From Verrucomicrobiota bacterium (GTDB lineage: Bacteria; Verrucomicrobiota; Verrucomicrobiia; CAIQCK01): a stretch of 64,000 nt of DNA. Below the pieces are notes generated by a model. It ran no database searches, was not told the origin of the DNA, and saw only the letters and a list, made by a program, of their open reading frames with translations. The position numbers and the translations under genes were made by a program. Within the stretch, counting starts at the first letter, position 1. The number at the start of each line of letters is the position of its first letter. Of the stretch, positions 16,767 to 26,444 are shown in pieces. The stretch spans positions 309,687-373,686 of the forward strand of contig JAPLTX010000008.1 in NCBI GenBank assembly GCA_026397915.1, read 5' to 3'.

Positions 16767-17393
16767 ATGAAAACGACGACACATCTGCTGCTCACGCTAG
16801 CAATGGTGATGGCTATCAGCGCCGCCATCGCCCAAAATCGCCCCGGCAGACACTCCGGCGATATGCGAATGCCGGACACGCTGCGTGTGGGCGACGCGGC
16901 GCCGGACTTCAAGCTCAAGACCAAGGACGGCGGCCGTGAGGTGCAACTCTCCAGCTTCAAAGGGAAGCGGCCGGTGGTGCTGGTTTTCGGCAGCTTCACG
17001 TGACCACCTTTCCGGGACCAGGTTGGTTCCCTCGAACAGCTCTACGACCGCTACAAGAACAAGGCGGAGTTCTTCATGGTCTATATCAAAGAGGCGCATC
17101 CGAGCGACGGCTGGACCATGCCGGCGAACGAGCGGCAGGGCATCTCGATCCACGACCCGAAGAACTACGACGAGCGTGTGAAGGTCGCCGACAGGGCGTG
17201 TTCAACGCTACGCATCAAGCTGCCGTGTCTGGTGGACGGCATGGACAACGCCGTCAACCGTGCCTACGCGGCATGGCCCGACCGCATCTACGTCGTGGAC
17301 CGCGACGGCAGAATCGCGGTCAAGGCCGAGCAAGGACCGCGCGGCTTCGGGCCGGGCGTGGAACAGACGCGCGAGTGGCTGGGCAAGCTCTGA
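16767..17393 (+). CDS. Iodothyronine-deiodinase-like selenoprotein, exported (TGA 17001-17003 = Sec79)
   Basis: A frame from the ATG at 16767 to the TAG-free end at 17393 is interrupted only by a TGA. Read as Sec it gives a 208-residue protein: signal peptide MKTTTHLLLTLAMVMAISAAIA, redoxin-like start LRVGDAAPDFKLKTKDG, then PVVLVFGSFT-U-PPFRDQVGSLEQLYDRY, followed by FFMVYIKEAHPSDGW and the C-terminal IYVVDRDGRI. FGSxTUPPF is the active-site motif of iodothyronine deiodinases, and both halves are thioredoxin-fold deiodinase-like. No frameshift is needed. A SECIS-like hairpin follows the TGA. Bacterial deiodinase-like proteins are known but their substrate is not; a secreted Sec-dependent reductase or dehalogenase is an inference. 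Conventional calling would split it into two fragments. Confidence 0.88.
17014..17031 (+). promoter_or_regulatory. Bacterial SECIS-like hairpin in the deiodinase-like gene
   Basis: GGGACC pairs with GG-T-TCCC, leaving one bulged T and an AGGTT loop. The loop begins 16 nt after the TGA. A bulged U and a loop starting AGGU are features of the E. coli fdhF SECIS, though there the bulge is on the 5' side and here on the 3' side. The stem was judged by eye. Confidence 0.65.
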
Positions 17394-17409
17394 CCGGTTC
17401 GCGGTGGCG

Positions 17410-18777
17410 TCAACGTCCTTCGGCTGTGCGCGTCACCGTCCAACCGGCGGCATCGCGCCAGACCTGCAGTTCTGCCGCGCCGCGCGTCGCCTCAATCGTT
17501 TCCCGATTCAGCCGGTCGTTCTGCTCGAACTTCTGGAGAGCTTCCTCCTCGCTCGCACCGCCGCGTTGGTGGCGGGCGATCAGGTTCTTGCGCGCCAGCG
17601 CGGCGTCGCAGTCGAGGTAAATCCGCAAGTCCAGCGCGTCGCGCACTTCGGGCCAGTGAAGAAGGTAGTTTCCCTCGACGATCACAAACGGCGTCGCCGG
17701 CCCCGCCGTGAACGCGTCTGGCACCGGCTCGTGCGTCTCGCGCGAATACACCGGCAGCCGCACCGGCTCCATCGCAAGATGCAAGGCCTTCATGGCCAAC
17801 TCGAACGCCAGCCGGTCGAACGTCTCCGGCGCGCCCTTGCGCCCGCGCAGGTTCAGCGCTTCCAGCCGTGCGTTGTTGAAATGGAATCCGTCCATCGGCA
17901 CGAGCACATGCGGCCCAAGTTCCGCAGCCAGCGTCCGCGCCAACCGGCTCTTGCCCGCGCCCGGCGGGCCGGCAATGCCGACCATGAGCCGTCGGCCTTT
18001 CCTCTGCGCGCACTCGCGAATCTCGTCCACGAGATACGCCAGTTGAGCGCGTCGCCACAGTTCCGGCAGAATCTCGCCCGCCTTCCCCTCCAACCGCTCG
18101 TGCGCCAGCCGCGATACCGCGCTGCGCTCGCAATTGATCTCGATGATCGTTGCGCCGGCCTGCCGCGCCTGTGTGACGAGATCCACCGGCAATGACACGC
18201 CGCCCGACGTGCCGATGACCAACACCAGTTGCGCCTCCTCCACCGTCTCCAGCATCTTTTGCACCGTTGCCGGTTCGTAGTTTTCGCCGAACCAGACCAC
18301 TGCCGGCCGCAACATGCCGCCGCAGCCCTCGTGATGCGGTGGCAGTTCCTTCAGCGGCGTTTGCTCCAAAGGCAGCGTCGCGCCGCACTGCAAACACTGC
18401 GCGCGCCATACGCTGCCATGCACCTCCACCATCCGCCGGCTGCCGGCGCGTGGATGCAGGCCGTCCACGTTCTGCGTCACCAGCAGGAAATGATGATAGA
18501 ACCGTTCCATCGCCGCGACGACGCTGTGCGCCGGGTTTGGCTGCGCCTGCGCGCAGAGGCCGCGGCGCCAGTCATACCATTCCCACACCGTGTGCGGCTG
18601 GCGCTGGAACGCCTCCGGCGTCGCCAAGTCCTCCGGCTTGAAATTCCGCCACAGTCCGTCCGCGCCGCGAAACGTCGGGATGCCGCTCTCCGCCGAAATG
18701 CCCGCGCCGGTGATGACGACGACGCGATTGGCGCGTTTGAGCGCGGTGATGACGTTGCCTGAAATGTTCTGTGTCAT
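17410..18777 (-). CDS. Sirtuin (Sir2) deacylase fused to a P-loop kinase domain
   Basis: 455 residues in one frame. Residues 1-245 are a Sir2 domain: GAGISAESG (24-32), TQNVDGLH (101-108), catalytic His120 in VEVHGS, and Tyr68/Arg71 in WEWYDWRR, the pair linked to desuccinylase/demalonylase activity in class III (CobB/SIRT5) sirtuins. Zinc-site residues are Cys128, Cys131 and Cys152; the usual fourth Cys position is His149. Residues 262-455 form a uridine/pantothenate-kinase-like P-loop domain with Walker A GPPGAGKS (270-277), PMDGFHF (294-300), RGRKGAPETFD and VIVEGNYLL. The two functions together could link NAD-dependent deacylation to phosphorylation of a small metabolite, but this is inference and the kinase substrate is unknown. 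Confidence 0.85.
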   Translation of the reverse strand: MTQNISGNVITALKRANRVVVITGAGISAESGIPTFRGADGLWRNFKPEDLATPEAFQRQPHTVWEWYDWRRGLCAQAQPNPAHSVVAAMERFYHHFLLVTQNVDGLHPRAGSRRMVEVHGSVWRAQCLQCGATLPLEQTPLKELPPHHEGCGGMLRPAVVWFGENYEPATVQKMLETVEEAQLVLVIGTSGGVSLPVDLVTQARQAGATIIEINCERSAVSRLAHERLEGKAGEILPELWRRAQLAYLVDEIRECAQRKGRRLMVGIAGPPGAGKSRLARTLAAELGPHVLVPMDGFHFNNARLEALNLRGRKGAPETFDRLAFELAMKALHLAMEPVRLPVYSRETHEPVPDAFTAGPATPFVIVEGNYLLHWPEVRDALDLRIYLDCDAALARKNLIARHQRGGASEEEALQKFEQNDRLNRETIEATRGAAELQVWRDAAGWTVTRTAEGR

Positions 18778-18862
18778 GTTTTAGCGCGCGCATACTGCCT
18801 GCGCCGCCTGTCAAAGTCACGGCGCAAGCGGGAGCAATAGCGGCACAGATGACCTGAGCTTT

Positions 18863-20635
<1,773 letters not shown>

Positions 20636-20737
20636 GCGGCGATTCTGCCGGCAGCCGGCGCTTTGTCAAAGCTCTTTCCGCCTCCGGGAATCCTTGCATC
20701 CGTTCCGGCGTTCCGATACGTTGCGCCCGTCAGAACA

Positions 20738-21721
20738 ATGAACCCGAGAATTCCACCGACCATTGACGTTGGCGGCCACAGGCCGACGCTTGGCTGCATC
20801 CCGGCAGCGATGGCTGGCATTCTTGTTCTTCTGACAGCGTGGACGTCGTTCTACACCGTGGAGGCGGAGTCGGAGGCGGTGGTGTTGAGGCTTGGAAAAT
20901 TCCACGTGAAAACGGAATCAGGCCTGCATTTCAAACTCCCGCTGGGCATTGACATCGTGTCGGTGCTGCCCACGCGCCGGCAGTTGAAGATGGAGTTTGG
21001 ATTTTCCACTGGTGGCTACAGCAATCCCGACCAGATCGGCATGGAGCCGGATCGGGAGAAGTCCATGGTCACCGGCGACCTGAACGCGGCGTTGGTGGAG
21101 TGGGTCGTGCAGTATCGCATTTGCGATCCGAAACAGTATTTGTTCGACGTGCGCAACCCGGGCCAGACTTTGCGCGACCTGTCGGAGGCGGTGATGCGCG
21201 AAGTGGTCGGCGACCGCACCGTGGACGAGGTCATCACCATCGGCCGGCAGGAGATCGAAATGGCCGCGCTTACGCGACTGCAAGAAATGGTCAAACAATA
21301 CAAATTGGGTTTGTCCGTGGATCAGGTGCAGTTGAAGAACGTCAACCCGCCCAAGACGGTGCAGGCGTCGTTCAACGAGGTCAATAAAGCCCAGCAGGAC
21401 CGTGAGAACTCGATCAACGTCGCCAACGGCGAATACAACAAAGTTGTGCCGAAGGCCAAGGGCGAAGCCCAACAGACCATCAGCACCGCCGAAGGCTACG
21501 GGGCCAAGCGCGTCAACGAAGCCGAGGGTGATGTCGCTTCGTTCAACGCGATGCTTCAGCAATATGTGAAGTCGCCCGAAATCACCCGGACGCGCATTTA
21601 CTTGGAGACGATGGGCGAAATCCTGCCGCAGGCGGGGCCGAAGATCATCATGGACGAGTCGCTACGCCAGTGGCTGCCGGTCTTGCAGCAGACGTTGAAA
21701 GCCGGGGAGGCGAAACCATGA
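20738..21721 (+). CDS. hflK: SPFH-domain membrane protease regulator HflK-like
   Basis: 327 residues from the ATG at 20738 (MNPRIPPTIDVGGHRP). One transmembrane segment (about 25-42, AMAGILVLLTAWTSFY) is followed by the SPFH/band 7 domain (VEAESEAVVLRLGKFHVKTESGLHFKLPLGID, DLNAALVEWVVQYRICDP, VGDRTVDEVITIGRQEIE) and a charged coiled coil. HflK with HflC forms a large membrane cage that modulates FtsH in other bacteria. The much longer open frame from 19388 is antisense to the esterase gene upstream and is not part of the protein. Its stop overlaps the hflC start (ATGA), as usual for this pair. Confidence 0.93.
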   Translation: MNPRIPPTIDVGGHRPTLGCIPAAMAGILVLLTAWTSFYTVEAESEAVVLRLGKFHVKTESGLHFKLPLGIDIVSVLPTRRQLKMEFGFSTGGYSNPDQIGMEPDREKSMVTGDLNAALVEWVVQYRICDPKQYLFDVRNPGQTLRDLSEAVMREVVGDRTVDEVITIGRQEIEMAALTRLQEMVKQYKLGLSVDQVQLKNVNPPKTVQASFNEVNKAQQDRENSINVANGEYNKVVPKAKGEAQQTISTAEGYGAKRVNEAEGDVASFNAMLQQYVKSPEITRTRIYLETMGEILPQAGPKIIMDESLRQWLPVLQQTLKAGEAKP

Positions 21722-22725
21722 AGCCCGGATGCCTCATCGCTTTTGCCGCCGGCGCGCTGGTCGCGCTCTATGTTCTCGCCGACACCTGCTACACCGTGAA
21801 CGAAATGGAGCAGGTCATCATCACCCAGTTCGGCAAACCGGTCGGCGAACCGGTCATCGAGCCAGGCCTGCACTTCAAGCAGCCGTTCATCCAAGCCGTC
21901 AATCGCATCGAGAAGCGCTTCCTCGAATGGGACGGCGCGCCCGTCGGTATTCCGACCAAGGACAAGACCTACATCTACGTGGAAACCTTCGCGCGATGGC
22001 GGGTCAAGGAGGCGATGCAGTATTTCCTGCGCATCCGCGACGAACGCAGCGCCGGGTCGCGGCTCGAAGACATCCTTGGCAGCGAGACACGCAACGCCGT
22101 CGCCAAGCACGAGCTTATTGAGATCATCCGCACCGACAAGAACCGCAAGCCGGCGCAGGACGATTCGTTGAAAGGCCCCGCGGGTTCCGCCGTCCTCGGC
22201 TCGGTGGGCGCGCTGCCGCCCATCAAGGTTGGCCGGTGCAAGATCGAGGAGGAAATCAAGAAGGCCGCCGAGGGCAAGCTCGCCGATTTCGGCATTGAAC
22301 TGCTCGACCTGCGGATCAAGCGCGTGGACTACAACCCCGAAGTTCTCGACAGTATTTACAAGCGCATGATGAGCGAGCGGCAGCAGATCGCCCAGGCCTT
22401 CCGCTCCGAGGGCGAAGGCTCCGCCGCGCGCATCGCCGGCCAGAAGGAGCGCGAGCTTAACGACATCCAGTCCACGGCCTACCGCCAGGCGCAGCAGATT
22501 CGCGGCGAAGCCGACGCCAAAGCCGCCGAGATCTACGCGCGCGCCTACACGCAGAATGCACAGGCCGCCGAGTTCTACGCCTTCATCAAGAGCATGGAGA
22601 CCTACAAGAAAGTGTTCGCCAAGGATTCCACCCTGCTGCTCTCCACCGACAGCGAGTTTTTCAGCCTGCTGAAACGCGCCGGCGCCCCCGCAAAAACTTC
22701 CACGCCAGCCGCCGCAGGGCGCTGA
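21718..22725 (+). CDS. hflC: SPFH-domain membrane protease regulator HflC-like
   Basis: 335 residues from the ATG at 21718 with an N-terminal membrane anchor (CLIAFAAGALVALYVLADTCY) and SPFH domain (VNEMEQVIITQFGKPVGEPVIEPGLHFKQPF, FLEWDGAPVGIPTKDKTYIYVETFARWRV). The C-terminal HflC signature follows: GIELLDLRIKRVDYNPEVLDSIYKRMMSERQQIAQAFRSEGEG. About 40 residues near 145-185 (including KGPAGSAVLGSVGALPPIKVGRC) look like an insertion relative to the E. coli protein. It is the partner of HflK and overlaps it by four bases. ftsH itself is not in the window. Confidence 0.93.
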   Translation: MKPGCLIAFAAGALVALYVLADTCYTVNEMEQVIITQFGKPVGEPVIEPGLHFKQPFIQAVNRIEKRFLEWDGAPVGIPTKDKTYIYVETFARWRVKEAMQYFLRIRDERSAGSRLEDILGSETRNAVAKHELIEIIRTDKNRKPAQDDSLKGPAGSAVLGSVGALPPIKVGRCKIEEEIKKAAEGKLADFGIELLDLRIKRVDYNPEVLDSIYKRMMSERQQIAQAFRSEGEGSAARIAGQKERELNDIQSTAYRQAQQIRGEADAKAAEIYARAYTQNAQAAEFYAFIKSMETYKKVFAKDSTLLLSTDSEFFSLLKRAGAPAKTSTPAAAGR

Positions 22726-22839
22726 TCGGCGAGCTTGCGGGAAAAGGGCGGAGGAAGCTTCCCGCACAATCGCGATGGGGTCAAATCGAGCAAGGCGCAA
22801 AACCGCTCGTGTGCCTCGCCGTCTTTTGCGTGATTTTTC

Positions 22840-23280
22840 CTACGGGGATGTCAGCTCGCTAGGAATCGGTATGGCCACACCGCCGAACCAGTTTGCGATC
22901 TTGCCAAACCATTGGCTGACTTCGGCGAACCGCTCGCCCGCTTCAACCAACTGCTTGCTGGCTTCGGCGGATTGCTCGCTGGCCTCTGTGAACAATCTGC
23001 TGGCTTCGGCGGGTTGTTTGCCAGCTTGAGTGGAAAGTTTGCCAACCTCCTCGGACAACCTGTTGACCTCGGCGGAGTGCCTGGCGACCTCAACGGAGAG
23101 CCTGCCAAGCTCGGCGGAAAGCCTGCTGACTTCACTGGCCCACTTGCTGAGATCAACGGCCCACTTCGGGACGGCGGTAAAATCCTGGGCGGGCGCATCG
23201 GAGGCAAAGCTGCGCGGAAACTGATCCTGCGCGAGGCGGGAGAGTTGGAGCAGGCGCTGCGCTGATGTCGGGCCAATCAC
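22840..23280 (-). CDS. Small heptad-repeat (coiled-coil) protein of unknown function
   Basis: A 146-residue protein starting at GTG 23280, which has a strong ribosome site TAAGGAG six bases upstream (23287-23293 on the plus strand). Residues about 45-125 repeat every seven residues (SRLSAEL, GRLSVEV, ARHSAEV, NRLSEEV, GKLSTQA...), predicting a long amphipathic helix or coiled coil. The N-terminus is polar, and the C-terminus has a short hydrophobic, Trp-containing tail (WFGKIANWFGGVAIPIP) that could touch a membrane. No family was recognised. Other frames on both strands are also open because of the 21-base DNA period; this strand is chosen for its ribosome site and heptad logic. Confidence 0.62.
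   Translation of the reverse strand: MIGPTSAQRLLQLSRLAQDQFPRSFASDAPAQDFTAVPKWAVDLSKWASEVSRLSAELGRLSVEVARHSAEVNRLSEEVGKLSTQAGKQPAEASRLFTEASEQSAEASKQLVEAGERFAEVSQWFGKIANWFGGVAIPIPSELTSP
22940..23165. repeat. Degenerate 21-bp tandem repeats encoding heptads
   Basis: Roughly ten diverged 21-base units, of the type CTCGGCGGAAAGCCTGCTGAC on the plus strand, run through the heptad-repeat gene. The period equals seven codons. Boundaries are approximate. Confidence 0.65.
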
Positions 23281-23398
23281 GGACGTCTCCTTACACCGGC
23301 GCGCATCTTACGAGGCCACCCCACTCCTGACAAGCGTAATTGTGGCCGCCCTTTTTCGTTGACCGTTCCGAGCGCCGCCGCTAATTTCGCCAGCCTTT

Positions 23399-25087
23399 AT
23401 GTTGCACATCTTTCGTCGTCATCAGAAAGTCACCATGGCGGTGGTCGCCGTCGTGATAATCATCACGTTCGTGTTCTGGGGATCGCAAACCGGGGACTCC
23501 GACCGCCGGATGGCGCGGCCCAGCCCCGGCAGGATGAATGGCAAGCCCGTGCCCTCCGCGGAATTTGAAGGGCAACAACGCGCGTTCTGCTTGATGTATT
23601 ATTTGCGGCAGGGGCAGATGATTGACCGTCGGCGCATGGAACAGCAGCTTCAGGCTCCCACGTGGCAACGGTTGCTGGTGTCGCGCAAGATCGAGAAACT
23701 GGGCATATATGTTCCCATGGAGAATGCCGTGGAGTTCATCCAACAACTGCCCGCTTTTACGGGCGACAAGGGATTCGATCCGGAGCGTTACCGCCGGTTC
23801 GTTGCGGCGATCCTACCGCAGTGGGGCCTGAACGAGGAGGACTTCGTCTCCATCGTCCGCGGCCAGCTCGCAATTGACAAACTTCAGGACATCATCGCCA
23901 GCACGGCCAAGGTCACGCCGCTCGACGTCCAGCAGGCATATAACGAGGCCAACGAAAAACTCTCCATCGCCGTGGTCGCGTTCGACGCCACCAACTACAC
24001 CGCGCAGATCAGGCTTTCCGACAAGGACATCAAGGACGAGTTTGAGAAGAGCAAGGAAACCTATCGCATCCCGGAGCGCGTGAAAGTCCGCTATCTGAAG
24101 TTCAGCCTCGACGACTATCTGCCGAAAGTGCAGGTCACCGACGCCGAGATCAAGGAACGCTACGACAAGGAGAAGGAGACCTTCACCGACCCGAAGACCA
24201 AACAGGCGAAGCCTCTCGCCGCCGTTTGCGACGAGATCCGCAAGGAGATCGCCCGGCCGCGCGCGATGAAAATGGTCAACGAGGCGGCCAGCGAGATCAA
24301 CGATGCCGTCCTGCCCGACCCGCGTAATCCCACCGAGAAGAAGCCAGACCTCGCCACCGTTGTTCAGAAGCGCGGACTGGCGCTGGCCACCACGGATTTC
24401 TTCAGCGAGAAGGATGAGTTGAAATACATCAGCGCGCCAAAGTTCCAGAAGGCCGCCATGACGCTCAGCGCGGACAGCCCGTATGAACTCGTGCCGGCAT
24501 CGGACGGCGTTTATTTCATCCAATTCGTCGCGCGGAAGGCGAGCGAGCTGCCGACGCTGGACGCCGCGCGCTCCAAGGTGGTGGAGGACCTCAAGCGGAT
24601 GCGCGCGCTGGAAATGGCCCGCAAGGATGGCCGCGAGAAATTCGCTAAGTTCAAGGCCGCGATCGAATCGCCGGCAAAACCCAAGCCGACACTGGATCAA
24701 CTGGCCACGGCCGCCGGCCTCAAACCGCTGACGCCGCCGGCGTTCACGCTCTCGGAACCGCCGCGCGATTTGCCTTACGCGCGGCTGGTGTTGTCCACGT
24801 GCGAGTTCCTGGCGCCGGGCGAACTGGGTGAGTTCGTTGATACAGCCGCCGGTGGTCTGGTGGTGCAGGTCAAGCAGCGCACGCCGGCCGATCCGAAGAA
24901 ACTGGCTGCGGAGGAGAAGCCACTGCGGCACCGGCTGCTTTTCGGCGAGCGTTTCTTCGGCTACGGCCAGCCCGGCCAACGCGACATCGCTTTCAATAAT
25001 TGGCTCGAAATCGAGGCCCGCAACGCCAACATCGAGCCAGCACGCCAGCCCGATGCGGGCAAAGGCGCGCAACCCGACGAGCAATAA
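23399..25087 (+). CDS. Membrane-anchored SurA/PpiD-like peptidyl-prolyl isomerase or foldase
   Basis: 562 residues with one N-terminal membrane anchor (VTMAVVAVVIIITFVFWGSQ) after a short basic cytoplasmic tail, giving a periplasmic body. The MNGKPVPSAEFEGQQRAF region and the helical segment that follows (QLQAPTWQRLLVSRKIEKLGIYV, GDKGFDPERYRRFVAAI) match the SurA/PpiD N-terminal chaperone fold. Residues about 205-430 resemble a degenerate parvulin-like or peptidyl-prolyl-isomerase region (IPERVKVRYLKFSLDDYLPKVQVTDAEIKERYDKEKETF). Such proteins assist folding of exported and outer-membrane proteins. I could not place the complete parvulin catalytic set, so isomerase activity is uncertain. Confidence 0.8.
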   Translation: MLHIFRRHQKVTMAVVAVVIIITFVFWGSQTGDSDRRMARPSPGRMNGKPVPSAEFEGQQRAFCLMYYLRQGQMIDRRRMEQQLQAPTWQRLLVSRKIEKLGIYVPMENAVEFIQQLPAFTGDKGFDPERYRRFVAAILPQWGLNEEDFVSIVRGQLAIDKLQDIIASTAKVTPLDVQQAYNEANEKLSIAVVAFDATNYTAQIRLSDKDIKDEFEKSKETYRIPERVKVRYLKFSLDDYLPKVQVTDAEIKERYDKEKETFTDPKTKQAKPLAAVCDEIRKEIARPRAMKMVNEAASEINDAVLPDPRNPTEKKPDLATVVQKRGLALATTDFFSEKDELKYISAPKFQKAAMTLSADSPYELVPASDGVYFIQFVARKASELPTLDAARSKVVEDLKRMRALEMARKDGREKFAKFKAAIESPAKPKPTLDQLATAAGLKPLTPPAFTLSEPPRDLPYARLVLSTCEFLAPGELGEFVDTAAGGLVVQVKQRTPADPKKLAAEEKPLRHRLLFGERFFGYGQPGQRDIAFNNWLEIEARNANIEPARQPDAGKGAQPDEQ

Positions 25088-25120
25088 GCGGGCGAATCGC
25101 CCACTCTCGCCGCGCGCTGG

Positions 25121-26326
25121 TTACTTCACCGGCATGAACTGCACGCACACCGGCGCACCCACTTCGATGCTCTGGCCCGTCGGCGTCAACTTCCCGCTCT
25201 TCTGATCAATGCGGAAGACCACGACGTTGTCGGTGCCTTGGTTGGCCGCCAGCAAATACGCGCCGGTCGGGTCTATGCCGAAGCAGCGCGGAGCTTTGCC
25301 CTGGGTGGATTCGTGGCCGACGGGTGCGAGCTTGCCGGTTTTTTGGTCAACGGCAAAGATCGCGATGGTGTCGTGACCCCGGTTGGATCCATAGATGAAC
25401 TTCCCCGACGGATGCGCCAGCACTTCCGCCGTGCTGTAGCCGGGTTGGACGGACTCGCCGGCGGGCAGCGTCGAGAGCGTTTGCAGTTCCTTCAACTCGC
25501 CGCGCTTCGCGTCGTAGCTGAACGTCGTCATCGTGCATAACATCTCGTTGATCACATAAGCGAAACGGCTGTTCGGATGGAACGCAATGTGACGCGGGCC
25601 GGAACCCGGCGGGACGGCGCCAAACGCCGGCTCGTTCGGCGTGAGCGCGCCTTTGGCCGCGTCGAGGCGGTAGATCATCACTTTGTCGAGGCCGAGGTCC
25701 GGCACGAAAACGAAGCGGTTCGCGGCGTCGAGATTGATGGCGTGGGCGTGCGGGCCGGCCTGGCGTTTCGGATTGACGCTGGAGCCGGTGTGCTGGACGA
25801 ACGCCGAGGCTCCTTTGAGCGAGCCATCCTTCTTGATTGGCAGCACCGCCACGCTGCCGCCGCCGTAGTTTGCCGCGAACGCATGCTTGCCAGCGTTGTC
25901 CACGCTGACGTGGCACGGGCCGGCACCAACGGTGGACTGTTGGTTCAGCAGCGTGAGCTTGCCCGTCGCTGTGTCAATCGCGAACGCGCTGATCGCGCCG
26001 CCCTTCTTGCCACCGACGCTGGCAAGTTCGCCGACGGCGTAGAGGAACCGGTGGCTCGGATGCACGGCGACAAACGACGGGTTCTTCGTCTCCGCGGCCA
26101 GCTCTGGCGCGCCGAGCTTGCCCGTCGCGGCGTCGAAGCGGCTCACGTAGATGCCCTTGCTTTTTCCAGCCGTGTAGGTGCCGAAGTAAACGAGGTATTG
26201 GTTGCTGGCGGATGAAGTCATGGTGGTTTCTCCAAAAGATGCCGTCGCCGCGAGCAGAACCGGGGCGATCAGGCCGATGCTTGCGATGCGTGGGAAGCGA
26301 AGCGTTTTCATGTTGTCATAAGACAT
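25121..26326 (-). CDS. Exported lactonase-type seven-bladed propeller (YbhE/6-phosphogluconolactonase-like)
   Basis: About 401 residues from the ATG at 26326 (MSYDNMKTLRFP...); the ATG at 26311 is an alternative and either leads into a signal-like segment IGLIAPVLLAATASFGE. The rest is a repeated propeller: YLVYFGTYTAGKSKGIYVSRFDAATGKL, NPSFVAVHPSHRFLYAVGE, GAGPCHVSVDNAGKHAFAANYGGGSV, GPRHIAFHPNSRFAYVINE and PRCFGIDPTGAYLLAANQGTDNVVVF. This matches the lactonase family that includes YbhE. The export signal argues against a role in the cytosolic pentose phosphate pathway and for another lactone outside; that is inference. It is divergent from a PQQ-type propeller gene. Confidence 0.85.
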   Translation of the reverse strand: MSYDNMKTLRFPRIASIGLIAPVLLAATASFGETTMTSSASNQYLVYFGTYTAGKSKGIYVSRFDAATGKLGAPELAAETKNPSFVAVHPSHRFLYAVGELASVGGKKGGAISAFAIDTATGKLTLLNQQSTVGAGPCHVSVDNAGKHAFAANYGGGSVAVLPIKKDGSLKGASAFVQHTGSSVNPKRQAGPHAHAINLDAANRFVFVPDLGLDKVMIYRLDAAKGALTPNEPAFGAVPPGSGPRHIAFHPNSRFAYVINEMLCTMTTFSYDAKRGELKELQTLSTLPAGESVQPGYSTAEVLAHPSGKFIYGSNRGHDTIAIFAVDQKTGKLAPVGHESTQGKAPRCFGIDPTGAYLLAANQGTDNVVVFRIDQKSGKLTPTGQSIEVGAPVCVQFMPVK

Positions 26327-26444
26327 CACCCGCCCCGCCTGTTCAAGCAGCTTCTCAGTAGAACCCTGGCGCGCAGAATCCGCTTTGCGGCGGCGACGGT
26401 TTTTGACAGAGTCGGCACAACGATTCAACGGAGAACCTAAGACC

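Noticed and set aside
16716..17003. Short redoxin gene ending at TGA 17001-17003 as a truncated or pseudogene
   Set aside because: The same frame continues through 17393 without any other stop and both sides are deiodinase-like; the TGA is at the catalytic position and Sec decoding genes are adjacent, so it is one selenoprotein.
22733..22769. TGCGGGAA/TTCCCGCA inverted repeat after hflC as a terminator
   Set aside because: The loop is long (about 15 bases) and no T-run follows on either strand.
22912..23265. A plus-strand frame rich in Gly, Leu and Pro over the 21-bp repeats
   Set aside because: It lacks a ribosome site and arises from the repeat period; the minus-strand gene has a strong one.
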